From: Parapedobacter tibetensis
GTDB taxonomy: Bacteria > Bacteroidota > Bacteroidia > Sphingobacteriales > Sphingobacteriaceae
NCBI RefSeq assembly: GCF_024643205.1
Contig: NZ_JAMKQJ010000005.1
Coordinates: 186,001 to 250,000 of the forward strand
Direction: 5' to 3'
Length of the DNA stretch: 64,000 nucleotides
Shown here piece by piece: positions 53,566-61,902 of this stretch. The number at the start of each line of letters is the position of its first letter. The stretch's first letter is position 1. The position numbers and the translations under genes are program-made. The notes beneath the pieces were generated by a model, which worked only from the letters and a program-made list of their open reading frames with translations, did no database searches and was not told the DNA's origin.

Positions 53566-55560
53566 ATGAAAAAGAAATTATATATCTGTATTGTTGTAGC
53601 CCTGGTTTGTATGGTTACATCTTGCTCTAAATTTTTAGATACCGTACCTAAGGATACGATCACCAATTTAAATTATTACGAGACAGAACAACAGCTCAAT
53701 TCAGCATTGGCTGGAGTGTTTCATACATTAACCAAAATTTATGCGCACAGCTTTCAGGGGGTGATGTCATTGGATGGAGATGAAGGTTTTTATAACCGTT
53801 CTAGACAGAGTACGGGCATCGCTGTCAACTTAGTTACCACTTCCGAAAATAACGTTACTAACGTATGGACCGCACTTTATAGTGGAGTAGAAAGGGCAAA
53901 CTTATTGCTCGCTAACATCGATAAACCGGCAATGGATGAGTCAAAAAGAGCAGTCATTAAAGGAGAAACTTTGTTTTTAAGATCTTACTTTTACTTTTTA
54001 CTGGTCAGTTACTGGGGAGATGTGCCTTTGCTGCTGGAGCCTATCTCTTCTGTTGCACAAACCAATAATCCCAGAACACCTTCAAAAGAAGTATACGAGC
54101 AGATCATCAAAGATATGACCGAAGCGGAAAGTTTGGTCCCTGACGTAAGGGAGGTCACCAACGCAGGTCACATCAATAAATCTGCAGTACGTGGTTTATT
54201 AGCCAGAGTATGTTTATATATGGCAGGACATCCTGTAAAGGATGTATCTAAATACGAAATGGCCAAAATTTGGGCGAAAAAGGTGATTGATGACGGATTT
54301 CATAGCCTTAACCCGGATTATAGGCAAGTATTCATCAATATGAGCCAGGATAAATATGACCTTAAAGAAAGTATTTGGGAGGTTGAGTTTTACGGTTATA
54401 AAACAGATGGTTTGAATGCTACCGGGAAAGTTGGCATTCATTATGGCATTTCTCACGGTGGTCAAGATCCAAATCATGGTTACAGCTACGGATATGTAGC
54501 GATCACACCAAAGTTGTATTTTTCCTATACAAAAGGTGATCTGAGAAGGGACTGGACCATCTCTACCTACACTTTGTCGTCGACCAATCCCGCCCGAAAA
54601 ACGTATCTACCAATCTATCCTACAGCCGCGCAGGCAAGTTCACGACACGTAGCCAAATGGAAAAGGGAGTATGAAACCGTTTATCCAAAGGAGCAAGGAG
54701 GTAATTCGGTCAATTATCCGCTGCTGCGATATTCAGATGTGTTGCTGATGTATGCAGAAGCAGTAGCAAGCCAAAATGAAACCGTACCAGATCAAGATGT
54801 ACTGGACCAGACTGTGAATCAAGTGAGAAGAAGAGCTTTTGGAAACCTATTGCCAAATAGAGAACTGATTGATACCATTACCATTTCGACTGCGGGTTCT
54901 GGGTATACATCAGCGCCGGCGGTTACAATTTCTGGTGGTGGCGGTGCAGGTGGCGCTGCTGTAGCAACAGTTGCAACGAGCGGAACCAGAGCACTAACCG
55001 CGATTTACTTGGAAAATAAGGGTGGTAATTATAATTCAACACCAACCATTACTATTGGCGAGTCCTGGATGCCAAATGTATTATACACCGTAGGCAACCA
55101 AGTTTATAATGATAATAAGCTGTATACAGTCACTACAGCAGGTACAACCACCACCACGCCACCTACACAATCCTCTGGTGCATCTTCAGCAGCGACTACC
55201 GGTGCTGTGTTTACCTATGCTGGTGTGCAGGCAAAAGCTACTATAACCCTGACCAATTTGTCTGAACTTAAGGGTGACGTAAAAACTATCGGCTTTGCTG
55301 ACTATGCCAAATTTATGGAGTTCCTGAAAGCGGAGCGTTCAAGAGAATTGGCATTTGAGGCCATGAGAAAGAGAGATTTGGTGCGCTGGGGTGATTACTA
55401 CAGTGTGATGAAACAAATCGCTCTGGATTTTGCTCCTCTGGGATCAAGGTCCTTCGGTGGAAAAGCAGGACAAAACACTACAGAGAGAGATGTTTTATGG
55501 CCTATCCCGGATGCCGAAACTACAGTCAATAAGGCAATCGGTCAGAATCCAGGTTGGTAA
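53566..55560 (+). CDS. SusD/RagB-family lipoprotein with inserted GSGYT/CBM-like module
   Basis: A 664-residue SusD, about 100-150 residues longer than usual. Lipobox VTSC, then SKFLDTVPKDT. Typical SusD segments flank an insertion at about residues 436-570. The insertion contains AGSGYTSAPAVTISGGGGAG, then a segment WMPNVLYTVGNQVYNDNKLY resembling the W-x-x-x-x-Y-x-x-G-x-x-V pattern of CBM5/12 chitin-binding modules, then Thr/Ser-rich linker. After it the SusD C-terminus resumes (FLKAERSRELAFEAMRKRDL; WPIPDAETTVNKAIGQNPGW). The same GSGYT motif is in the lyase gene at 61903. Confidence 0.93.
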   Translation: MKKKLYICIVVALVCMVTSCSKFLDTVPKDTITNLNYYETEQQLNSALAGVFHTLTKIYAHSFQGVMSLDGDEGFYNRSRQSTGIAVNLVTTSENNVTNVWTALYSGVERANLLLANIDKPAMDESKRAVIKGETLFLRSYFYFLLVSYWGDVPLLLEPISSVAQTNNPRTPSKEVYEQIIKDMTEAESLVPDVREVTNAGHINKSAVRGLLARVCLYMAGHPVKDVSKYEMAKIWAKKVIDDGFHSLNPDYRQVFINMSQDKYDLKESIWEVEFYGYKTDGLNATGKVGIHYGISHGGQDPNHGYSYGYVAITPKLYFSYTKGDLRRDWTISTYTLSSTNPARKTYLPIYPTAAQASSRHVAKWKREYETVYPKEQGGNSVNYPLLRYSDVLLMYAEAVASQNETVPDQDVLDQTVNQVRRRAFGNLLPNRELIDTITISTAGSGYTSAPAVTISGGGGAGGAAVATVATSGTRALTAIYLENKGGNYNSTPTITIGESWMPNVLYTVGNQVYNDNKLYTVTTAGTTTTTPPTQSSGASSAATTGAVFTYAGVQAKATITLTNLSELKGDVKTIGFADYAKFMEFLKAERSRELAFEAMRKRDLVRWGDYYSVMKQIALDFAPLGSRSFGGKAGQNTTERDVLWPIPDAETTVNKAIGQNPGW

Positions 55561-55596
55561 TTGTTATTCATTTTTTACTATTAATTTGATAATCTA

Positions 55597-56514
55597 ATGA
55601 ACACATATTTCAAATATTATTTAATGCTGATATCGGTTGTTTTATTTTCTTGTGAGAAAAATCAGCTTGATGATCCAGCATTAGAAGTTACGGCTGACAA
55701 AACCACTATTACGGCTGGCGAGTCTGTTACATTCAAATTTGAAGGGAGCCCTCAAATGCTGTCCTTTTATTCAGGAGAATTCCTGAAGGACTATAACTAT
55801 GGCACAAGTTCCAGAGAATTAAAAAATTGTTATTTGTCTTTCTCAAGTGCTACGGTAGCCTCTATAAAACAGGCCAATCAATTGGCTGTGCTGGTATCTT
55901 CTGATTTTGATGGTATATATGCGATTGCCAACATCAAGGCTGCTACCTGGGTGGACGTTACCGACCGATTTGCGCTTGCAACGAATGCCACAGTAAAGGC
56001 CTCGACGGAAGTTGATATCATGGATCTTGCCGTTGCAGGAAAACCACTATATCTGGCCTTTAGATATATTACCAAGCCTCAGACAGAATTTTTAGCCGCC
56101 AATGATTGGAATATCACTGATGTATTGGTGAAAAGTAAATTTGACGATGGAGAGGTCACGCTAATGGACTATGGTTCAGGTAGTAATTTTTCTGTATTTT
56201 CTTACGGAAACAAACAAGCAGGCAGATCACTTGTAAACTCGACCACGATTCAGTTCAAAGGAAATGCAACTCCGGAAACTATGGAAGAATATACAGAAGA
56301 TTGGGGAATTAGCAGGGCTATCTATATCAACCCTAACGACCTGGGGAATGATAAAGCAACAGCGCTTAAATTGTTTAGAGAAGCAAAAAAGGAAAGTTAC
56401 AGTTATACCTATAGTGAAGCCGGCACCTATACTGCTACTTTCATAGGGGAAACAAATAATGTCTATGGAAATAAAAAGGTAGCTAGGCAAATAGAAATTA
56501 CTGTTACCGATTAG
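55597..56514 (+). CDS. DUF5017-like surface lipoprotein
   Basis: A 305-residue lipoprotein with the Cys at the end of VVLFSC. The N-terminus VTADKTTITAGESVTFKFEG followed by LSFYSGEFLKDYNY resembles DUF5017 proteins of Bacteroidota PULs, which sit right after SusD and are thought to help bind glycan at the cell surface. It lies 36 bases after susD. The assignment is by recall and moderately sure; the position in the operon supports a surface glycan-binding role. Confidence 0.75.
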   Translation: MNTYFKYYLMLISVVLFSCEKNQLDDPALEVTADKTTITAGESVTFKFEGSPQMLSFYSGEFLKDYNYGTSSRELKNCYLSFSSATVASIKQANQLAVLVSSDFDGIYAIANIKAATWVDVTDRFALATNATVKASTEVDIMDLAVAGKPLYLAFRYITKPQTEFLAANDWNITDVLVKSKFDDGEVTLMDYGSGSNFSVFSYGNKQAGRSLVNSTTIQFKGNATPETMEEYTEDWGISRAIYINPNDLGNDKATALKLFREAKKESYSYTYSEAGTYTATFIGETNNVYGNKKVARQIEITVTD

Positions 56515-56543
56515 GATGCCATCACCCCCTGACAAAAAAAAAC

Positions 56544-57704
56544 ATGAAAGCTATTTTTTTAACTATCAACTGTTTACTGACCACACTAAGTCTACAGGCA
56601 CAACCCAAAGTAGATGTTCAAAAAGAAATGGAATTTGCCAAAGCACAATACGAATTGATGCTCGAAGCGAATACGGACCTCAGCAGGTTCCCCCAATCTG
56701 TAAAGAAAGAGGGAACCTTAGATACCCGAACATCAGATTGGTGGTGCAGTGGTTTCTTCGGGGGATCCTTGTGGTATCTCTATGAGTATACCAAGGACGA
56801 TAAATGGAAGGAAGCTGCGGATAAATGGACAATGGCAGTAGAAAAAGAAAAGTACAATACAACTACCCATGATTTAGGGTTTATGCTGTATTGCTCTTTC
56901 GGAAATGGTTATCGTTTAATCAAAAATGAGAAATATAAGGACATTATGCTTGTTGGGGCAGAATCGCTGGCTACGCGTTTCAATCCTAAAATTGGGTTGA
57001 TTAAGTCCTGGGAGGAGTTTAAGAGGTTTGACTATCCTGTTATTATAGACAATATGATGAATCTCGAGTTCTTATTATGGGCAGCGAAAGCATCAGGAAA
57101 CAGCAAATTTTACGATCTAAGTATTACACATGCTGACAATACACTGAAAAACCATTTTAGAAAAGATTATAGCAGTTATCATGTAGTTTGTTATGATCGT
57201 ACGGGAAATGTACTTGCAAAGAAAACCAATCAAGGAGCTGCCGATGAGTCTGCATGGGCGAGAGGGCAGGCGTGGGCTCTTTACGGTTATACCATGATGT
57301 ATCGAGCAACCGGGGATAAAAAATATCTTAACCAGGCTAAAAATATAGCTAAGTTTATTGCTAATCATCCGAATCTCCCATCAGATAAAATCCCGTATTG
57401 GGATTTTAATGCTCCTAATATACCGAATGAAGAAAGAGACGCGTCAGCGGCGGCTATTACTGCTTCTGCTTTATTGGAAATGTATAGCTATACGAATGAC
57501 AACGCACACTATAGATTGGCAGAGGAAATGTTGGTAAGCCTTTCTAGCAAGGCATATACTGCAAATTTAGGTGAAAACAATTATTTCTTGCTAAAACATT
57601 CAGTGGGTTCAAAACCTTATAAATCAGAGGTAAATACGCCAATTATTTACGCAGATTATTATTACCTAGAGGCATTACTGAGGTATAGCAAAATAAGACT
57701 ATAA
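56544..57704 (+). CDS. Glycoside hydrolase family 88 (unsaturated uronyl hydrolase)
   Basis: A 386-residue periplasmic enzyme with a signal peptide (cleavage near LSLQA-Q). The (alpha/alpha)6 barrel has the two Asp of the family at about D110 (TTHDLGFML) and D169 (VIIDNMMNLEFLLWA). GH88 removes the 4,5-unsaturated uronic acid that polysaccharide lyases leave at the non-reducing end, so it should act downstream of the two lyase-type genes in this cluster. It follows the DUF5017 gene by 29 bases. Confidence 0.92.
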   Translation: MKAIFLTINCLLTTLSLQAQPKVDVQKEMEFAKAQYELMLEANTDLSRFPQSVKKEGTLDTRTSDWWCSGFFGGSLWYLYEYTKDDKWKEAADKWTMAVEKEKYNTTTHDLGFMLYCSFGNGYRLIKNEKYKDIMLVGAESLATRFNPKIGLIKSWEEFKRFDYPVIIDNMMNLEFLLWAAKASGNSKFYDLSITHADNTLKNHFRKDYSSYHVVCYDRTGNVLAKKTNQGAADESAWARGQAWALYGYTMMYRATGDKKYLNQAKNIAKFIANHPNLPSDKIPYWDFNAPNIPNEERDASAAAITASALLEMYSYTNDNAHYRLAEEMLVSLSSKAYTANLGENNYFLLKHSVGSKPYKSEVNTPIIYADYYYLEALLRYSKIRL

Positions 57705-57849
57705 TAAATTTGCCTCTTGGCCAATACTTGATAGTCCATGTCAAAAGATGTTTTTGACCTATTAAAGGTTTTAGAGCGACCAGCAACTTCCGTAAAAATT
57801 TCAAACTGGATTATTCCGGTGTTTTAAAAACTAATAGAAATACAGATAT

Positions 57850-59130
57850 ATGAATCATATAAATCGCAAAGACTTCCTTAAACACTCACTTGTTTTTGCC
57901 GCTTACCTCGCTGCCATTCCGGCTTTAGCCAGTTGTAATAACAAGAGAAATAAAACTATCCTTTTACGTTCTTCATGGCAAGTTGAAAACATAGGTGATA
58001 TTGCTCACACACCAGGAGTGCTGGCCTTAATCGAGAAATACCTGCCCCATGTAGATGTTCGCTTGTGGCCAATGGACGTAGGAGCTGGCGTAGAAGAAAT
58101 GCTCATGGCAAGGTTTCCTAAATTAGAGATCTTAAAATCTGAAAAAGATCAACAAAAAGCCATAACCGAATGCGATTTTTTTCTTCATGGATCGGGCCCT
58201 TCTTTGGTAGGTAGACATGAAATGAAGCGATGGAAAGAGGAAACGGGAAAACCTTATGGAATATATGGGATTACTTTTCCAGGTAATTACGGATTTCAGG
58301 CACAGGATGGTAATTACAATCCTCTGGATATGGAGCTGTTCAATGATGCCGCTTTTACCTATTTCAGGGATTCGGTATCGCTTGAATTTGCCAAACAAAA
58401 AGGAATAAAATGTCCGATAGTGGGTTTTTGTCCCGATGGTGCCTTCGCAGTAGATATAAGAAATGATAAAGCCGCTGATTTATTTCTGAAGGAGCATAAG
58501 CTGGAAACCGGAAAATTTGTTTGCGTAATTCCACAGCTTCGTTTTTCACCCTGGTGGGAACTGCCTTCGAAAGACCCTACAGTGAATGAGGAAAAACATG
58601 TATGGAACGAGAAGATGAAAGAACATGATAACCTACCAATTCGAAATGCAATTATCGAAGTGGTCAGACAAACAGACCTTAACGTGTTAATTGTTCCTGA
58701 AAATGAAACACAGATTCGTATTGGCAAGGAAATGCTGTATGATCCCTTGCCGGATGACGTGAAACCCCGCGTTATCTGGCGTGACCGATACTGGCTTACG
58801 GATGAAGCGGTTAGCACCTACGATCGTTCTGCAGGGCTATTTGGACTCGAAATGCACTCACCAATTATGTGTATAGCCCTCGGTGTACCGGCTATCGTTT
58901 GTCGCTTTAAAGAGCAAACATCTAAAGGGTTTATGTGGCAGGACATTGGGTTAAAAGAGTGGCTGTTCGATATGGATACAAAAGAAGATGTAGAGAGAAT
59001 TGTCCCTACTGTGCTTGACATGGTCAAAAATCCTACCGCCTCAAAAGAAAAAGTAAAGAAAGCCCAGAAACTGGTAGCGAAATATCAAAAGGATACAATG
59101 AATATTTTAGGAGAATATTTAAATGGTTAA
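57850..59130 (+). CDS. Polysaccharide pyruvyl transferase-family protein, exported lipoprotein
   Basis: A 426-residue protein that resembles the polysaccharide pyruvyl transferase family (NIGDIAHTPGVLALI, FFLHGSGPSLVG, GLFGLEMHSPIMCIALGVPA). The N-terminus NRKDFLKHS is Tat-like, and ALASC is a lipobox, so it should leave the cytoplasm. Known family members are cytoplasmic and use PEP as pyruvyl donor, which is not available in the periplasm. The late motif reads GLEMHS where transferases commonly have RxH. A role on imported pyruvylated glycan is inferred. Overlaps the next ATG by 8 bases. Confidence 0.75.
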   Translation: MNHINRKDFLKHSLVFAAYLAAIPALASCNNKRNKTILLRSSWQVENIGDIAHTPGVLALIEKYLPHVDVRLWPMDVGAGVEEMLMARFPKLEILKSEKDQQKAITECDFFLHGSGPSLVGRHEMKRWKEETGKPYGIYGITFPGNYGFQAQDGNYNPLDMELFNDAAFTYFRDSVSLEFAKQKGIKCPIVGFCPDGAFAVDIRNDKAADLFLKEHKLETGKFVCVIPQLRFSPWWELPSKDPTVNEEKHVWNEKMKEHDNLPIRNAIIEVVRQTDLNVLIVPENETQIRIGKEMLYDPLPDDVKPRVIWRDRYWLTDEAVSTYDRSAGLFGLEMHSPIMCIALGVPAIVCRFKEQTSKGFMWQDIGLKEWLFDMDTKEDVERIVPTVLDMVKNPTASKEKVKKAQKLVAKYQKDTMNILGEYLNG

Positions 59131-61090
59131 CCTAAAAAAAATGATAAACACATATTTTAAATCAGCTTATTACACGCACTTGTTGCTAACGGCTAAAAGT
59201 CTTATTATTACCGGTCTTTTTATTTCCAAGATTTCGGTTTCAATTGCGCAATCGGCTCCTTTTCCTCTCAAACCTATTGATGAACAACGCGTTCAGGAGA
59301 TTGAAAAAATGCTGTCAGATAAACCATCAGGTTTCGGCGAGCCTTATAATAAACGTGAAGTTTGGGACAAGCTCTTAAAATCAGGTAATTACGACCGATT
59401 TTTAAGGGGGATGAGAAATTATAGCTTCCCCTCTTTTAGTAAAGATGATTATTTCTCTCTCTCAAACGGTAGTGCATCTTCCTCAAAACCAGGTTTGACG
59501 ATGATGCGCAAAAGAGCGGAAGGATTGGCAAAAGCAACTTGGGCCGAATGTCTGCAAAACGAAGGTAGATATACCCGGATGGTGGAAGATGGCTTGCGTG
59601 ATATTCTTAAACAGAAATCGTGGGTTTCACCCCGCAGTGATTATGATTTTAAGAATTATAATGGAGTAGCGTATTCAGTAGAACTGACTTCCTCATTATA
59701 TGCTCATACCATTACCCAAACGCTTTATATGATGGGAGATAAGATAAGTCCCAAATTAAGAAAAGAGGCTTTGGATGCTTTATATACAAGGATATTCAAT
59801 CCAATACATCACAAATTTAAAACACAGAATGATAATAAAGAAAACCATTTTCTAATCGCAGACAACAACTGGAACCATGTTTGTTTGGCCGGATTGGTGG
59901 GCGCAGCGCTAACGGTAATCGAAGATAAACATGAGCGAGCTGTATTTACCTACATTGGGGAATATTATTCCAAGAATGGATTAGTAGGATTTGAAGATGA
60001 TGGATATTGCGTGGAAGGCGTAACTTATTACAACTACGGATTTGGACATTATATTTTATTGCGGGAAAGTATTTGGCAGGCTACGGGTGGAAAAATTGAT
60101 CTTTTTGACGACCCAAAAGTTCAGAAGATTTCCCGTTATGCGCCGAATATTGAGATTATAAACGGAGTATATCCGGCTATTTCAGATGGTCGGGAAGGAG
60201 CAAAGCCTGATGAGGCGGTGATGATTTATCTCAATAGGACTTTAGGGCTAGGGATAGCCCGATATGACACGCTTACAAACAAAAGCGGAACTAGTGATAA
60301 CCGCAAAAATGTGATGATGGCCTTTCCGAATTCATCATATAAGTCACAGCCTGAAAAAAATATCAAGAAAGATGAGGCAAACACCCGCTCATTTTTTGAG
60401 CAAACAGGGGTGTTGGTTAGCAGGCCGCTACCAACTTCTTCGGCTAAGATAGGTGTGGCACTTAAAGGTGGCAATAACGGCGAATCTCATAACCATAATG
60501 ATATCGGATCTTATACAATTGTACAGGGAAAACAGATAATGGTTGGTGATCCTGGGGTAATACCTTATACGAACAATATTTTTGACGCTAAGTATCGTTA
60601 TACTTATAAAACAATTGGATCGTACGGTCATCCTGTTCCCTTGGTTGCGGGTACTCAGCAGCAGGCAGGTGCTCAAGCCAGATCAAGAATTGTCCATACG
60701 GATTTTACGAAGGAAAAAGATAATATCACATTGGATATTGCTTCGGCATATGATGTGCCGGAACTAAAGAGGCTTGAGCGTATTATGGATTACGATAGAT
60801 CACATGCCGGCAGTATAACATTTACGGATTCTTTTGCATACGCTAATCCTCAGGAGTTTGAAACTGCTATTTCTACTCGTTCCGAATGGAAACAGACTTC
60901 TGATAGCACCCTGTTGTTGACAAGAGAAAGTGAAAAAATGTTAGTTACCTTTTTTTCTCCGGGTAACAAACTATTGCTAAAATCAGAGGAAATAGCAGAA
61001 GGTGGTACGCCTTATACACGTATTGGTATTTCTATTGCTGAACCGGTAATCGCAGGTCAGATCATTATTACCTATAAACCGCAAAACTAA
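59123..61090 (+). CDS. Heparinase II/III-family polysaccharide lyase
   Basis: A 655-residue exported protein (signal ends near ISVSIAQ). The N-terminal alpha/alpha toroid includes NHFLIADNNWNHVCLAGLVG and DDGYCVEGVTYYNYGFGHY. The C-terminal beta-sheet domain of heparinase II/III type has SHNHNDIGSYTIVQGKQIMV and GDPGVIPYTNNIFDAKYRY. Families PL12, PL15, PL17 and PL21 share this fold; the specific substrate is not clear, but uronic-acid glycans are typical. ATG 59123 overlaps the previous stop; ATG 59141 is an alternative. Confidence 0.88.
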   Translation: MVNLKKMINTYFKSAYYTHLLLTAKSLIITGLFISKISVSIAQSAPFPLKPIDEQRVQEIEKMLSDKPSGFGEPYNKREVWDKLLKSGNYDRFLRGMRNYSFPSFSKDDYFSLSNGSASSSKPGLTMMRKRAEGLAKATWAECLQNEGRYTRMVEDGLRDILKQKSWVSPRSDYDFKNYNGVAYSVELTSSLYAHTITQTLYMMGDKISPKLRKEALDALYTRIFNPIHHKFKTQNDNKENHFLIADNNWNHVCLAGLVGAALTVIEDKHERAVFTYIGEYYSKNGLVGFEDDGYCVEGVTYYNYGFGHYILLRESIWQATGGKIDLFDDPKVQKISRYAPNIEIINGVYPAISDGREGAKPDEAVMIYLNRTLGLGIARYDTLTNKSGTSDNRKNVMMAFPNSSYKSQPEKNIKKDEANTRSFFEQTGVLVSRPLPTSSAKIGVALKGGNNGESHNHNDIGSYTIVQGKQIMVGDPGVIPYTNNIFDAKYRYTYKTIGSYGHPVPLVAGTQQQAGAQARSRIVHTDFTKEKDNITLDIASAYDVPELKRLERIMDYDRSHAGSITFTDSFAYANPQEFETAISTRSEWKQTSDSTLLLTRESEKMLVTFFSPGNKLLLKSEEIAEGGTPYTRIGISIAEPVIAGQIIITYKPQN

Positions 61091-61139
61091 CTTTATGAAA
61101 CCGAGATGTAACTCATATTGACACACAGGGCAATAATTA

Positions 61140-61171
61140 TTGACAAACATTTAAGAAATCTTAAGTGTCAA
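61140..61171 (+). terminator. Hairpin downstream of the lyase gene
   Basis: Nested arms TTGACA/TGTCAA and TTAAG/CTTAA with an AAAT loop lie 50 bases past the stop. There is no T-run, so a terminator role is uncertain. Confidence 0.45.
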
Positions 61172-61221
61172 TGAGCTCGCTGTCGCTTCGGTTATTTACA
61201 TCGAGCTCTCATCAGCCATTG

Positions 61222-61380
61222 AAAACTTAGCGAAGCGATCTCATTGATACCGTTAAAGACAAACAATAGGTCAATAAAAATAAATAGATGAAACCTGCAT
61301 AAATTGCCATAAATAAAAGTATATGAATAATTTATGCAAGCTTCATTGCCATTAAAAAACAAATTTATTCTAATGAAAAA
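61222..61380. repeat. Dispersed intergenic element, copy C
   Basis: This longest copy has the AAAACTTAGCG...TTGATACCG block (61222-61275), left arm GATGAAACCTGCATAAATT (61287-61305), right arm AATTTATGCAAGCTTCATT (61329-61347) and right end TTTATTCTAATGAAAAA. Relative to copy B the left arm has three changes and the right arm three matching changes, so pairing is kept. It ends directly at a truncated cstA fragment. Confidence 0.85.
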
Positions 61381-61385
61381 ACGAT

Positions 61386-61718
61386 AGAAAAATTTTACCA
61401 AACTTTGCTATTGCCTACAGATTTTACGGGATTTTTCTGGCCAATAAAGTATTAAAGCTCAATGCCGCAAACGTAACCCCAGCAATAGAATTTTCAGATG
61501 GAAAAGATTATGTGGCCACCAACAGGAATGTACTGTTTGGCCATCATTTTGCAGCCATAGCAGCCGCCGGACCTTTGGTAGGCCCGGTGCTGGCAGCCCA
61601 GTTTGGTTACCTGCCGGGAACACTATGGATTTTGATAGGATGCGTATTGGGCGGCGGGGTGCATGATATGGTGCTGATGTTCATCGTGTTTGTGGACACT
61701 TTCAGGAGATGGTACTAA
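61386..61718 (+). pseudogene. cstA: Fragment of carbon starvation protein A gene
   Basis: The frame reads LPNFAIAYRFYGIFLANKVL, then DGKDYVATNRNVLFGHHFAA, GPLVGPVLAAQFGYLPGT and GGGVHDMVLMFIV, which is the N-terminal part of CstA, an inner-membrane peptide/pyruvate-type transporter. The start codon region is missing: the frame runs straight out of the intergenic element. After about 100 residues it turns to FVDTFRRWY and stops, while CstA should continue for several hundred residues. This is a truncated remnant, not a working gene. Confidence 0.8.
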
Positions 61719-61902
61719 TTGTCAAAAATGAAAGCAGATAAGGTGGATTATTATGGTGATACGGTTAAAGAGTTAGTGGAGAGATGAGATCAATTAATAT
61801 CTGCTATGTCAAATAGAAACCCTAATATATAGAAAAGTGGTCTTAATATTCAATTAACAATAGATAATATCTAAGTAGACTATAAACCAAATTATAACCA
61901 TT

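Noticed and set aside
57705..57849. TAAATTTG box before the pyruvyl-transferase-like gene as a promoter
   Set aside because: There is no -33 partner and the box is 138 bases from the start; in this AT-rich stretch a chance match is likely.
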